From the NCBI GenBank assembly GCA_963920665.1, contig OY987271.1, positions 4,404,501-4,468,500 on the forward strand: a stretch of 64,000 bases of DNA, read 5' to 3'. How positions within the stretch are numbered: position 1 is the stretch's first letter; the number at the start of each line of letters is the position of its first letter. This stretch comes from Straminergon stramineum (lineage: Eukaryota; Streptophyta; Bryopsida; Hypnales; Calliergonaceae). Made by a program: the position numbers and the translations under genes. Below the pieces are notes generated by a model. That model had not been told where the DNA came from. It made no database searches and saw only the letters and a program-made list of their open reading frames with translations. Shown one piece after another: positions 12,456 through 24,243 of the stretch.

Positions 12456-12700
12456 CATCCTGAGGGCATCAACGTTGAAGCGCGTTTGCCAAGACGCGGA
12501 GTGGCTGCAAGGAATTGAACTCAGGTGGTTTCTACACGGAGAACAAAATTGCGGCTGGGTTTGTAAACGAGAAAAGATCCGGTCCAGTGATAGTCAGAGG
12601 AGTTCAACTGTTCGGACGAGAAAGTTGCCCAAGTGAGGTCTTGCCAGTGTGAACGGAGACTAAATCGGAACTCCACTTTCGACCTTGTTATTAGTTGTTA

Positions 12701-15700
12701 ACTTAGATTCACGGAATTAGAAAACCCGGCTTTTTGCTGGTGGGAAATTTGGAACTTTGGTCAATTTTGGGTTCACTATTGTCTTTGATTTCATTTGAAA
12801 TTGTGAATTCACGGAACGGAAGCTTCATTGACAGTATATGTAGACTGTACTTGACAGGAACATTCTCCTTTTAGTCAGTACATCTAAATGGGAACTAAGA
12901 GAGGATTCTAATGCACTTTGCATTTCAACATGCATTATTTGGACATTGTGTGAATATGTTATGAGTTTTCAGAATATTATCTCTAGGTGTATGAAAATCA
13001 ACCTTAGGTTCTCACAAGCTTTCATGTTTTGATTTTGTACATCATGTGTAATCAATTTCTAGATTTCTGTAACCCTTTTGGTCTGACCATTGGTGTTACA
13101 TTTTGGGTAATGTTGTGTGTGTAATATTGCTAGTATACACACTTTAATGGATTTTTTTTCAAAATTTGGTTCACATCACATTAATGAGTCAAGGTTTCAA
13201 GCATCATGCCACATTTGGATGGACAACTAATCAACAAAACATCAATATTCAACCCCAGCATCTGTCAAAAATCAAAATCTTGAAAAATAAATAAATAAAT
13301 TTTGGATTGATATGAATCCTAACACATCAATGCATCTCGATCAACACTAATAGAGTGACTGATATTTCAATGGGAAAAGTCAATGTCACATGGGGATAGA
13401 AAATCTTGAAATGAGTATGGAAGCTTTTCTTGGTCCATTAGTATTGTACTATAATGGGAGCAGGATATTTGAAATGATTGAATGAGCTAACGTTTGATAA
13501 CTTAATTCAAAATCCCACATAAACTATTGCATCACTTATAGTCATGAGGCCCTACTAACCTATTTCTATAATGAACTTATCTTATTTCCAACATTTTAAT
13601 CATTAATAGACTATGAACTTGTTTGATTTTTATTAGTCAAATCCTCTCCTTATTCCATTCTAAAATATTGAATTTCTCTAAAGTTTTGAATTAGATGTTG
13701 ACGGGATGAGTTTCAAGGCATTCTCAAATTAAAGCAATTCATTTTGAAATGTTAAACAAAATATACAAATAGTAGGTTTCAAAGGCCCTTCTATCAAACA
13801 AGTACAATTGAAGTCTTGAAGAAGAAACAATTAAAGATGACATGACATTATAGCTAACTAGCTAAGTATATGGATATGCACTATGTAGCATACTTAGTAG
13901 TCAAATTTCCATTAAAAGTTACTAGAAAACATTCATGATTGTACTAGAATTTTGTACTCATTTCCCTCACTATAGTGGTTAGTGGTATATTATTATATGT
14001 CATACTTATTTTGATTATTAATAAGCACAATTCTTATAATATTACCTTCACATATTGCCTACACTACCGAGCCATAAGTCTTATATAATTAGGAGGGATG
14101 AGTTTTATAATCCTTAAAAAAAAATTCTTTACATAATCAAAACAAATATATTTTGTGTTAAAATATGAATTTATCATTTATTATTTTTTACCAAAAAAAC
14201 TCTATATCTTAATATATTTATCTTCAATTTTTTTCACTAAAAAATTATTCATATAAAATTTATATGATTTCCTTTAATAGGTTCTTCATAGAAATCATAG
14301 TCATTAACTTGGTACTAACAACCATTTTTAGAATATTGGAAATTTTTTAGAAATAATGAACAGGCTAGTAAATCAAAATATATTATGAACTTGTAATTGG
14401 TCTATTTTTTGAAATAATATCTACAGAAATTTGGTATCTAAAACAAACTTAGTTTCAATAAATATCAAACTTCAAGAAATAGATGAAAATAATAAAGAAC
14501 CAAAGTAAAATGCAATTTTCTATTGTATTTTTTGAAAATTTTGAAAATCAAATAATATATTTTGAAGCTAAATTCTTAGTTGGATTTTATTACATGTAAA
14601 TTCAAAATTGGATTTAAATTTTGTTTAGCCCAAAAATCTTGCAATTCTAAAATAGGATGTGTCCCAATCAAACTCAATTGTAGCTTTTAAAGCATTCAAT
14701 CTCATCTTCGCAAGGCCAAATAAAAAGCTTTTTTATAACTGTAGACTTTCTAATCTTGCAATCTATACTAAGAAAGTATCCAAATATTTTCCACACATTT
14801 ATATGGCAGTCTAGCAAATTTTAATTTAGATAAATTTCAACAAAAATATTTTCTTTCGTCATTTATGTTCAATGGTACATTGATACTAGTCTTAAGCAAT
14901 TCATGCTTGAACTATTCCCACTTTCTTTAGAGTTTAACCCCTATTCCCCTTATGGCCTATATATTGATACAATTTATAGCCACTTACGATTTTGATGCAT
15001 CTAACAATTGGGTAAACAAATTTTCTTACAAAAAATTAATATCATCTTTTCAAACAAGACAACAAATTGTCTTCGAATGTGTATTCAATAAATGAAATTG
15101 CTACTGTCTAAATTTTCATTGAAAAATGAATACAAAGTTTTCATTTTTTTTAAGTATTATTGAAATGCTAAAAATGTATTATTTGATATTTTTTGATATT
15201 TTTATAATCATATATTTGTTCATTTTTGTACTTTTTATAGAGATCTATTATGTAGGACAAAGGGAATACAACAAAGGTATGATTGTATGAGATTCAAAAT
15301 TCAAGACCAAACTCTAAGTCTGTGGAGCCAACAATTGGTGGAAAACTCTATACAAAAATCATTGATTACCTAGTAGATGTGTAATCTAAACCTTATTTTA
15401 GATTAGACTATTAGAGTGTTTTTTTTATACAATGAGATCTAAGAAATCGTGAATCATCCAACAACATTTTTGGTACTACTGGAAAGCTCTCTCCAAAGAG
15501 GAAAGCACAGACTTTGTTTCGTGGCACTTGGACTATGGGGTGGAAGGCATTGAATTTCAAAGTTTTTATGAATCACAAAATTGAATTAAATTATCTTTTA
15601 TTTTGGAAAAAACATAACTTTCACATGGCATGTCTAAATGCAATGAAACAAAGCCCTTGCCTTCTTTTGTGCACAAAGCTTTTTATTTGTATCAAGAACG

Positions 15701-16299
15701 CAATGTGACACACCGCCATAAAACCCTTGCACTCTTTCCAGTGTGAAAGTTATGAATTTTGGAGTTATTTATAAATTAGACAATTACTTGTATTTTTATT
15801 TTGGTAGTGACAACAACAAAGAGTACACTAGTAAAAAATGAAGATCTAAAAGTTTCACCAGTCATGCCACAAATTTATATTCTTCAAATAAATATTGCAA
15901 TTTCACCATATTTCCAAAGTATAAGGCTTTAAATGGGTGATTGCAAGAAATACTAGTACTATTTATTGTGTTTTGGATTTTCTAAGGTCAATACTATACT
16001 ATTATGGGTACTAAAAGTATTGTGAGTACTACTAGGAGCATTTATCATAGGATGATAGGGATGGATGACAAAGTCTGTTCATTGGTTTTCAATGGGAAGA
16101 TGTCATAAGCCTTTTTATTTTGGATGAATATTGGATGATGCATAATATTATTCAATGCTACATAATACCTTAAAATACTATTTTGAGATAGAGATAGCCA
16201 TTTTTGTTGAAAATAAAGACTTCAGGGATTACAAAAAATACTTCACGTTTTTAGCTCAAAATGCAATTTTTGGCCATAGGACTAGGAGTACTATGTAGT
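12701..16299. other. AT-rich intergenic sequence with repeat fragments
   Basis: There is no gene I can support. Base 15935 begins 'gggtgattgcaagaaatact', and bases 16226-16290 resemble the other end of the inverted-repeat element at 29384-30143 but in the opposite arrangement. This suggests a rearranged copy of that family. The remainder shows no recognisable structure. Confidence 0.45.
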
Positions 16300-17239
16300 T
16301 CTTTTTAGGATAGAAACCTAGAGAGAAAGTCTGTAGCTCTCTTAATCTAAGGCACGTCCAAATTGGAGAAAAAATGAGAAAGTTATCACCGGATGAAGGT
16401 TAGGATTTAATTTGCTTGAAAAATAGTTAGACATTAAAGTTGGTAGCAAATTGAGGAGATTAGGAAGTATTAGTGGGAGTATCGGATTAGCAAGTGTCTG
16501 ACCAATCTCGAGAGCTAAGATTAAGGGCTAGAAAGGAAAATATCAAATCACCACGTAATAGTAAATAGGTGAAGGCTAACCCGAACCCTGAACGCTAAAG
16601 GAAGCCAATCACAAAGCTAGGAGGTAGAAGTTGAAAGATGAATTTAAAACTCTAGGCTTGTAGAAGTTAAATAGAGCCTATAGGACCTTGTCAATTAAGG
16701 AAAATCACAAAAGACCGAGAAGAGAACAAAGGATGAAGTTTAGACTAGGGTTGGATGAGAAATCCATAGAAGTTTTCAATTAGGATTAAAGTCTCTAGAA
16801 CCACCCTAAGAAGTTTTGAATCATTTTGAATTAGGAAAGTAGACTTAAATGGTGGATGAAGTTTGAGGAACCGAGTAGCGGTCAAACTTTATCTGATCAT
16901 AACTTTGACTAAAAAGGTCGAATAGGGTTGAATTTTAGGTTTTTGGAAATGGCAAGGAATGCACTAGAGGTTTTTAAATGTCATTTCTCCCTCACATGAG
17001 TCACATTCAAAAATCACAGTGGCCACATCTACTTGGCTGGCCAACGACATCGGACATAGATTAAGGGATTCTTACATGTTTGGGGGTCACATTAGGCACT
17101 TAGGAAAAGATCCATTGCTTGGAAGGCACAATGGACCATGCTTAGGCACCCAAGAATAGGATTCATTTAGTCAAAAACTCAAAATCCAGAACTTGGTTGT
17201 GCTCGCAATTTATCAAAGGTGGGTAAATTGATGCTCACA
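16300..17239 (+). mobile_element. 3' fragment of the large LTR family
   Basis: Aligns with about 56240-56988 of the complete LTR at 53100-56988. Shared strings include 'gatgaagtttgaggaac', 'ccattgcttggaaggcac' (close match) and the terminal GCTCACA. The 5' part is missing. The sequence after the LTR end (from 17240) does not match the sequence after 56988, so the two copies sit in different flanks. Confidence 0.75.
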
Positions 17240-18525
17240 AAATCCTTATTAACATCATTTCTTATGGGTCCTTGGCAGCCAATAAGGTCATCTATAAACA
17301 TCCTTATTTTTCTATGGGACAAATTAGTCGCGGATTTGCTACAGTTGATTCACGAGGTTCTTAATTTTCTAATTTCCACTAATAAGAATGTTGTCAACGA
17401 ATCTTTGTCAACATATATGCATAGGCGAGATTATTTACTATATCTTCAAACTCTACTTGCAATGTTTGGAGAGGAAAAGCATTATGATAGTGAGATGCAA
17501 GAAACTATGGACGACTCAAGTAAAAAGCATAGAGGTGTCCCATGACACACTAGGGGAATGTTGGTACGCGAGTATGGATTAGAGCGTGGAGCATGAAAAA
17601 GTAAGCGGGGAGAAAATACTTTATGTAAAAATAATGAAGCCTATAATCGTGGTTTTAGGGTTCCTAGAACCGTGGAATTAATTTGTGTCAAAATTTTAGT
17701 CTCCAAAATTTAAGTATCCCACGTTGACCTATAACCGTGAAATTTCAAAGGGTCTAGTCTTTGAAGCGGAGAGGTGACCTCGTCAATTTGTGGACATGAT
17801 GTAAGCATAATAGTTGCAGAAGAGGATGCACAATTACATATTTATTACTTGAACAAATTAGCATACACATGCTCGGGATATCAATTGTGTATTATACATC
17901 TTCAATTCAATGGATTCATAACAATGCCCATGATTCATGCATTCTATAGATGTACATCAAATCATATTTTGAAAAGGGGAACACATCAAAGCCCTTATAT
18001 TCAACAATTCTAAATTTTATTCATAATAAAAATCAATCGGGATACAAATGTTGATATTTAATTGGAAGCCCTATGAGTTTAGGAATACGTGTAGGGTTGC
18101 AAATTCCGAAGGAAAATATTAGAAAGTGCCCATGAGCTCACCATGTTCTTGACACTCGCCATGCATTCTCTGCAGCATATGACATATTCATTCTATAGGG
18201 CACCATTGAAGTAATAGTCTCCCTGCCTTTTCATCACAAAGCCATTTTGATAACAATGTCATTGTCTGTTTATGAAAGGGCAAGGAGTTTAGGAATTCAA
18301 AAGTGTCAGTAGATTAATTAGTCACATAGTGAAGAAAATGCACGATGAGTGTCAAGAACATGGTGTTCTTGGTTCACAATAATCCTACTAGAATTACATG
18401 TTCAAAACACAATCTTATTTAGAGAATACGACATGGAAATCGTAACGAAGTCGACATCTAATAGAAATGAAAAACAAAAATCTCTAAATTATGTACTACC
18501 ATCATGCGGTAGAAACACAAGAGTA
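17240..18525. other. Intergenic sequence, no gene supported
   Basis: A 108-codon open frame at 17219-17545 starts at a GTG inside the LTR fragment, runs across its end, and has no recognisable domain. The stretch also contains the inverted repeat at 18139-18365. Confidence 0.4.
18139..18365. repeat. Inverted repeat, 19-bp perfect arms
   Basis: CACCATGTTCTTGACACTC at 18139-18157 recurs as its exact reverse complement at 18347-18365, about 190 bp apart. This could be the ends of a small element, but I saw no clear target duplication. Confidence 0.6.
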
Positions 18526-19090
18526 CTATATGTCCGTACTGGAACTCGAGTGGATTGAGGTCAAACTACCCTCACTGTCAGATGTTTGCAAATCCGACTC
18601 TAGAGCACAATCATCAACAAAATCCAGAATGCGAGGATCTATGGAATAGGCCCTAGAAGCTATTTTGGGTTTGAAAGCAATAGAATCCTTGGAAATGGCC
18701 TCAGCATAGACCGGGAGTTGATATGGTTTAGGAGGGCTTGGGAAAAAGCCCGGTGCCACAAAGAACGGTACATATTTGCGGTTCTTCACATCCTGGGCTT
18801 GCCTACACAAAGCAGGAAAGAACACATTAGGACAATTGAACAAAATACCTGTACATGGTGAGAAAGATTTGAAGTCGAGGACATTAAAGATGAATTTACT
18901 TACTGAATCAAGAAGTCTTCACGATACGTTGGGGTAGTACCTCATCATCATCGAGATCAATGGAAGCAACAACCAAGCGAGATGGTTGAGCTTGAGTAAC
19001 CACCGTAGTGCGCATGACCGGAGTAATGAGAACGTCGAAGATAGCCTTATCCTCCTCAAAAGTAAGAATATGACGACGCGTAGTTCAACA
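18526..19090 (-). pseudogene. Possible two-exon gene or transposon ORF, unknown
   Basis: Two minus-strand stretches look protein-like. One, about 19090-18910, reads as an acidic segment with FEEDKAIFDVLITP and SIDLDDDE. The other, 18843-18526, carries PFFVAPGFFPSPPKPYQLPV and ends in a Ser/Asp-rich tail and a TAG. A donor-like GTAAGT at about 18903-18898 and an acceptor-like TGTGTAG before the second stretch suggest an intron of about 80 bp, but I could not join the frames cleanly. I do not recognise the family. It could be a lineage-specific gene, or an accessory gene of the MULE-like element that begins 1.4 kb away. Confidence 0.3.
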
Positions 19091-20447
19091 AGCTTGAATG
19101 CTGGAACCTGATAAGAAACCAAGCAACTCACCCGGCACCAAAATAAATTTTCAAAATCATCCATTGCAAATCAAACTCACAAAGAGTGATCCATGCAAGG
19201 GAAGAGAATGCCACATGACCCCCGTCTTCCCTCGACCCTTCTTGAGACCAAGAGGCCCTCGGCTAGGGGGTCCCTCTTGTGTCGCGGCCACAGGCACACA
19301 CACAGATGAACTCAAATTACAAGACAAGGGATACTTCGATGAGATAAGAGTTGGAAAATCATACCTCTGGTGAAGGATTTAGATTAGCAAGAATTGATGC
19401 TCCACCCCCTCCATTGCCAATGCTCACCACACCTTGATCATGTCTTAGTCGAAGATTGCACTCTATTGTGTCAATTTGTTGGAGAAGTCAAGAATGCTAG
19501 AGGAGTTGAGAGAGGAAGATGAACTGCATAAACGAAAGGGAAATGGCGAAATGAGGAAACTAGGAGCTCGGGTTCCACAAACTATAGGGAGGCGGGAAAC
19601 GCGTCCTTCAGTCTACCACTGCAATTAGGGTTGCCAACGCCAATCCCACAAGTGGGTCCCAAGAGGCCGTAAGGCTACGTATGGGAGTTCATTACTAGGG
19701 TCGAGTAATGTTTCAACATCCACATTCATTTCACTTGCGTTTGGCAATGTACTTTGTTCTTTATCAAATTGCATATTTGTGATCTGCCCTATTAAATATT
19801 AGTACCTACTAATGTGGAGGTTTTGGTATTGATGTATCATATGAATAGTACTGTCGGAGTATCCCGTAACCATTAGGAACAATATGACATCAACAATAAG
19901 TGATGGAGTGTTGAACCAAATTGTTTACAATAGAACATAAACACAAATATAACATCATTAAATTGAAGGATCCCCAATTTAGTTGAAAATATGATAAGTT
20001 ATTTAATAAGATAATTGATTATTGAACTTGCTAAATTATCATGCTACAGGATGAAGCATTTTAATGGACATGTAGTACATTTCATTATTTATGATATAAT
20101 GTATGTTGTTGACATCATGTATAGAAACCTTGGATTAGCAAATGTTGTAAACTAAGTATTTGTGGGCTCATTTAACTGACTTACCGTTACACTAGAATAG
20201 GATTCTGACAACAGTGGTGATTTACCGGTGACCAAATTCATGAACCCATTATTGTATTACGTTGTTCAATGTAGTAAAGGTATTCACCTCTTCCATATCT
20301 ACGTTTTTCCTTCCTTCATATCTTTTTTTTCCTGGATCTGAAATAGTAATTTTCCTTATGATTGGTGGTGCTAAAGGCCATCGCATGTTCTTCTTGAGTG
20401 ATTTCATACATTAGTATTACATTGATCTTTGTTTATCTCTCTCCAGG
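19091..20447. other. Intergenic; GC-richer stretch then AT-rich
   Basis: Bases 19190-19330 are GC-richer and may belong to a further exon of the minus-strand candidate (RGPLGLKKGRGKTG reads on the minus strand). A 91-codon plus-strand frame at 19098-19373 overlaps it and has no recognisable domain. From 19700 to 20440 I see nothing. Confidence 0.35.
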
Positions 20448-23400
20448 ATGAGTTCAAGTATGTCTTCTAAATCAATGGTAGTTGTTAGGGCACCCGGACA
20501 AGTGGTACCAATCTCCTTTCAAGTCGATGATTCCAAGTTTGCTGTTGTTAGTGCATTTCGATTGAGTATGAGATTTCTTTTAGTTGAGAAGTCACTACAT
20601 ATAGATGAAGAGGTATTCGATACTACAAGTGGAGAGTTGTTGCACACCCTTAGTCACGAGCCTGTATCTTTAGGCCGATGTCGGCATTGCTATGTAATGC
20701 CAGAGAAATACTTAGCATACAATCTATCTCAAGTGGTCTCCGAGGCGTCTTGTGGTGATGGAACTCCTAGACTATCATCTACTTCTATTCCGAAATTGCC
20801 TTTGCCTAATAAAGTTAAGATTGAACCTGGAGTAGAGGTCATAGCAGTAGACAATGATGACCCAGATGACCAATCACCTCCTCACAAGCTCCTTAAGAAA
20901 TCTCAACCTCCCTCGACCAAAGTCCCTTGTACTTTGTCTTTGCCTTCTTGAGTAGAGAATATAGCCACATCTAGTTTTAGAGCAAGTCAATCTATAATTC
21001 CTTGTTTGCAGAAGCTTTGTCATATGAAAGGGTGGAAGAATCCATTCAAGAAGGTAAACTACAATTCAATTCCTATTCATCACGTTGAATTTGTTCCACC
21101 TATGTTTGACAGTGATGTTATTTTTGAGTTACCGCCCCTTAGTAGTAATGGTTCCCAAGGTCAAGTGAAACTTATGAGTGGAATGGAGAAACATTATGAT
21201 GGACATGTCTGGTCGAATACACATACAACAAACATCAAGAACAATGATGATTTGACATTCTGATCATCTTCTTGTGTCGGTCATCTACATTGCGACAATA
21301 GCCAATGCGACTATCTCATGCGAAGGCACCGCGTAGCGCTCATTAATGAGACCGAATGGGATGGATGTTCTTCCATTCCATTTGAGGTTGGTTCTCCCCC
21401 TCCCCTTTCCGATTCAACAATTACTTGTAAAATTTGCTCTATGGTTCCTTCATGTATTATAAATTGCCCTGCGAAAATATACTACGTAATCAGCATGACG
21501 GACATGCGACATGCATGTGTTCACTTTGGAATCCATGACCACCCTGTAAAAGTTGGAGATTGTTGTGACTTGAAGGAAAGGTCTCAGATTCTAATTTCGG
21601 ATCAAGTTGAGAGGAACCCCTCAGCTACAAATTCTTCTATTGTCTTAGAGGCAAGCAAGGAGTTCTAGGGGAGATGCCTCTTCAACCAAAAGAAGCCCCT
21701 ATTATTCCTATTGGGGTAGACGATCTCATGCCAATTTTGGAGAAGTACAAGTTCATGAGTTCTCCCATCATTTGAAATAAAGTAGCAACCTTCAAGTACT
21801 TTCAAAGATTTGGAGTCATGGATAGTTTCACGAAGTTACAAAGTTGCAGCAACTGGGCTTATGTTCAAGAAAACAAGTTCCCTAGTCAAGGATCTAATCG
21901 AAACAAAGTATTTGTCTTCAAAATGTCCGAGGTTGGTCTAAGGAGTGGCGTCAATTTAGTAACACAAATGCAACCTAGTGGTGATCTCGAAGATGCTTGG
22001 ATTATGTTTGATCATGTCAAGCAAGTCAAACAGTGGACTACCATTGTCTGTCATGTTTATGACTCCACTTACTGTAGAGTCATAACCATTGCTGTTTGCG
22101 ACATGCAATCCAAGGATTCTATTGCCCAAACATATTTATGGACTAATTTGAATGCAATGATGAGCAAGATGGTATTGCCTTGCCTTATTTCAAGGGCTTC
22201 ATGGCAGATTGTGCACAAACAAACTAGAATGCGGTGCGCATTGTATATGGAAGTGGTGACCCCCTAAGGCCTATGGTAGATTAAGAATGGATATGTCTCT
22301 TCCATTGGACTCAGTCTATGGAAAAACATACGATAGCAGACATTCGTGCCGACCTACGAGATCAACATCGGATGTTGTACAAGTAGTACAAAGATGCAAC
22401 ATCGGCATCCGAGTCTAATATTCGATTTCATGCCATTCGTGCATGGTGGCACTCTTCGGGAGCCACAATAGAGGAAGGGATTAAACAACTAGAGCTATGG
22501 CTAGCATTTTGGCACTTCTGATATAGACAATGGGAAAGTTTTATGCAGATTGTAAGAATATGTAAACCCATCCATTTCAATTCTCGGTGTGAAATTCTCA
22601 TCATACACTTTGTATTCTCTAGTTTCTTGTAATAGCTTGTAATTATTGCCTCCAATGGATATATGTTGCCTTCATTGACCTCTGTGGGGACCTCCCGGTT
22701 AATTTACCGATTGAGTCTACTACCCTTTTAAAAAAAACTATTTGTTTTTCCTATCTCTAACACTTGTCTAATGGTTTAGGATTTGCCAACAAATGAACTT
22801 GCAGAGATGCCCTCTTGAAACCTGGCCGAGACAATCCACAATAAATGGCTGCAACAATTTGGAAACAGAGGGAATGATTTGTATGTGGCAACTATTGGTG
22901 ATTATGTTAGGGCATTCATAAAGATGGTTAGATACTACCAATTTCTAAAAGGTGAGAGTCTTGGAACCAGTCCAGGAAAAGAAGAGCTTCTCCTCCGAGT
23001 AGCACAATGGTATGCTCAACGCATTGGGAATCCTGGTGGCCTTCATGATGCAATGGCAACTGTCCTGGGTGTTGGAGAATATTGCACAAGAGATCTTCAT
23101 TTAGGAGGTGAAGAAGTTTTTGGATCTCAACAGCGGATGCCAAACTTACCTCTAGGTTTTCAACATGATTCACACCGCCTCAACAAGGTGAATTTCTCTT
23201 GACCCTGTGTAGGAACAAGGTGCACTAGAGCAAATGCAGCTGTGATTTCTTTGAAGACAATTTTTAAAGGAACATTACTTCATGTTGCCAAAGAAAAGCC
23301 CCAGGTGTCAGAAAACCCTATGAATGCATCAATAAGATCGGGCTCTTATCGAGTGACAAGCGTTGAAGAGAGTGTTTGCAATGAATCCAAATGGCATATT

Positions 23401-24243
23401 GCTCGCTTGCCCAAGATGTTGGCTAAGGCTTGCTTTGCTTTACAAGCCCTTACTAAGAAGAAGTGCATCGCAAAGATTGTGCAAGGCAATAAAAGAACTG
23501 CCGCACTAACTTACACAAGTGACATGGACAATTATAAGAAGAATAGGATTGAGTGGATGCAATTCTTTTTTTACAATGATGACATTCAGCGTTGCATCAA
23601 AGGTTCAAAGAGAAAATGGGTTATGTTCAAACCTGAAGTATCAAGCATTTGGCCAGTGAAGTTTGGAACTCATCTTACACCTAAAGAGATTTTAGATCTT
23701 CAAAATGCGGGGTTCTGTCTTCCTCAACATCTTGAAATCTCTCTATGCAGGTTGTTTGGAAACTAGAATGTACCACCTGGAGTGCCAGATTTTGAAGTTC
23801 CACCTTATCCTGCAGAACACTCCGGTACAAGGTCTGGCAAGAAAATTTCTCGGAATCCTAGCTCTCCCACAACTAAACAACCAAACAACTGTACTTCAGC
23901 ACTTACGGTCAAGGCTCTTGTTCGGTAGGTTACATTGATACCAAATCCTAGGTTCAGGTGCATCGTAAACCTTGACTCGGGTATAGCCTCTAACGTACAA
24001 CAATACATGATTACTATAGGTTCATTTCCGGATTGCACTTGTCCTAATTTCAAGGAAATGTCGACAAAGGCACTAGGAAAGAGAAGACAATGGGCAAACT
24101 GCAAGCACTTATATTTTCTATTCATTGTCATATGCAACTTGGATGTAGAAGTGGATATTTTCATTTATGCTCCAAGCTTTAGCTTCAATGAAGTCAAGCG
24201 GATTCTTGAGTGTAGAATCGTGAGGTGCACCCAAAATATGTAG
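20448..24243 (+). pseudogene. MULE-like transposase with SWIM zinc finger, decayed
   Basis: A decayed DNA-transposon gene. From 20448 to 21668 one frame runs through TGA stops at 20949 and 21261 and ends at TAG 21666. The frame then shifts and continues to about 22200, with a TGA at 21773, and shifts again until about 22650. Here VYDSTYCRV and FKGFMADCAQTN resemble the first two Asp regions of MULE DDE domains. A probable intron follows, with an acceptor TTTAG near 22780. One frame from about 22789 to 24243, with stops at 23200, 23764 and 23926, carries a SWIM finger: CTC near 24034, 19 residues, then CKH near 24100, fitting CxCx(n)CxH. No terminal repeats were found. It cannot make an intact protein. 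The MULE assignment rests on the SWIM finger and the DDE-like spacing. Confidence 0.7.

Larger units (their letters stand above)
10085..12700 (-). repeat. Germin-like duplication unit 3 (inverted)
   Basis: Inverted copy of units 1 and 2. The reverse complement of 'ctagattttcaacaggta' at about 10151-10168 matches the far 3' landmark of the other units, and the 'gatgccagcat' landmark recurs, reversed, near 10737-10750. The promoter block is recognisable up to about 12500. A short stretch at 10840-10960 resembles bases 60-150 and may be a separate repeat inserted in this unit. Confidence 0.7.
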
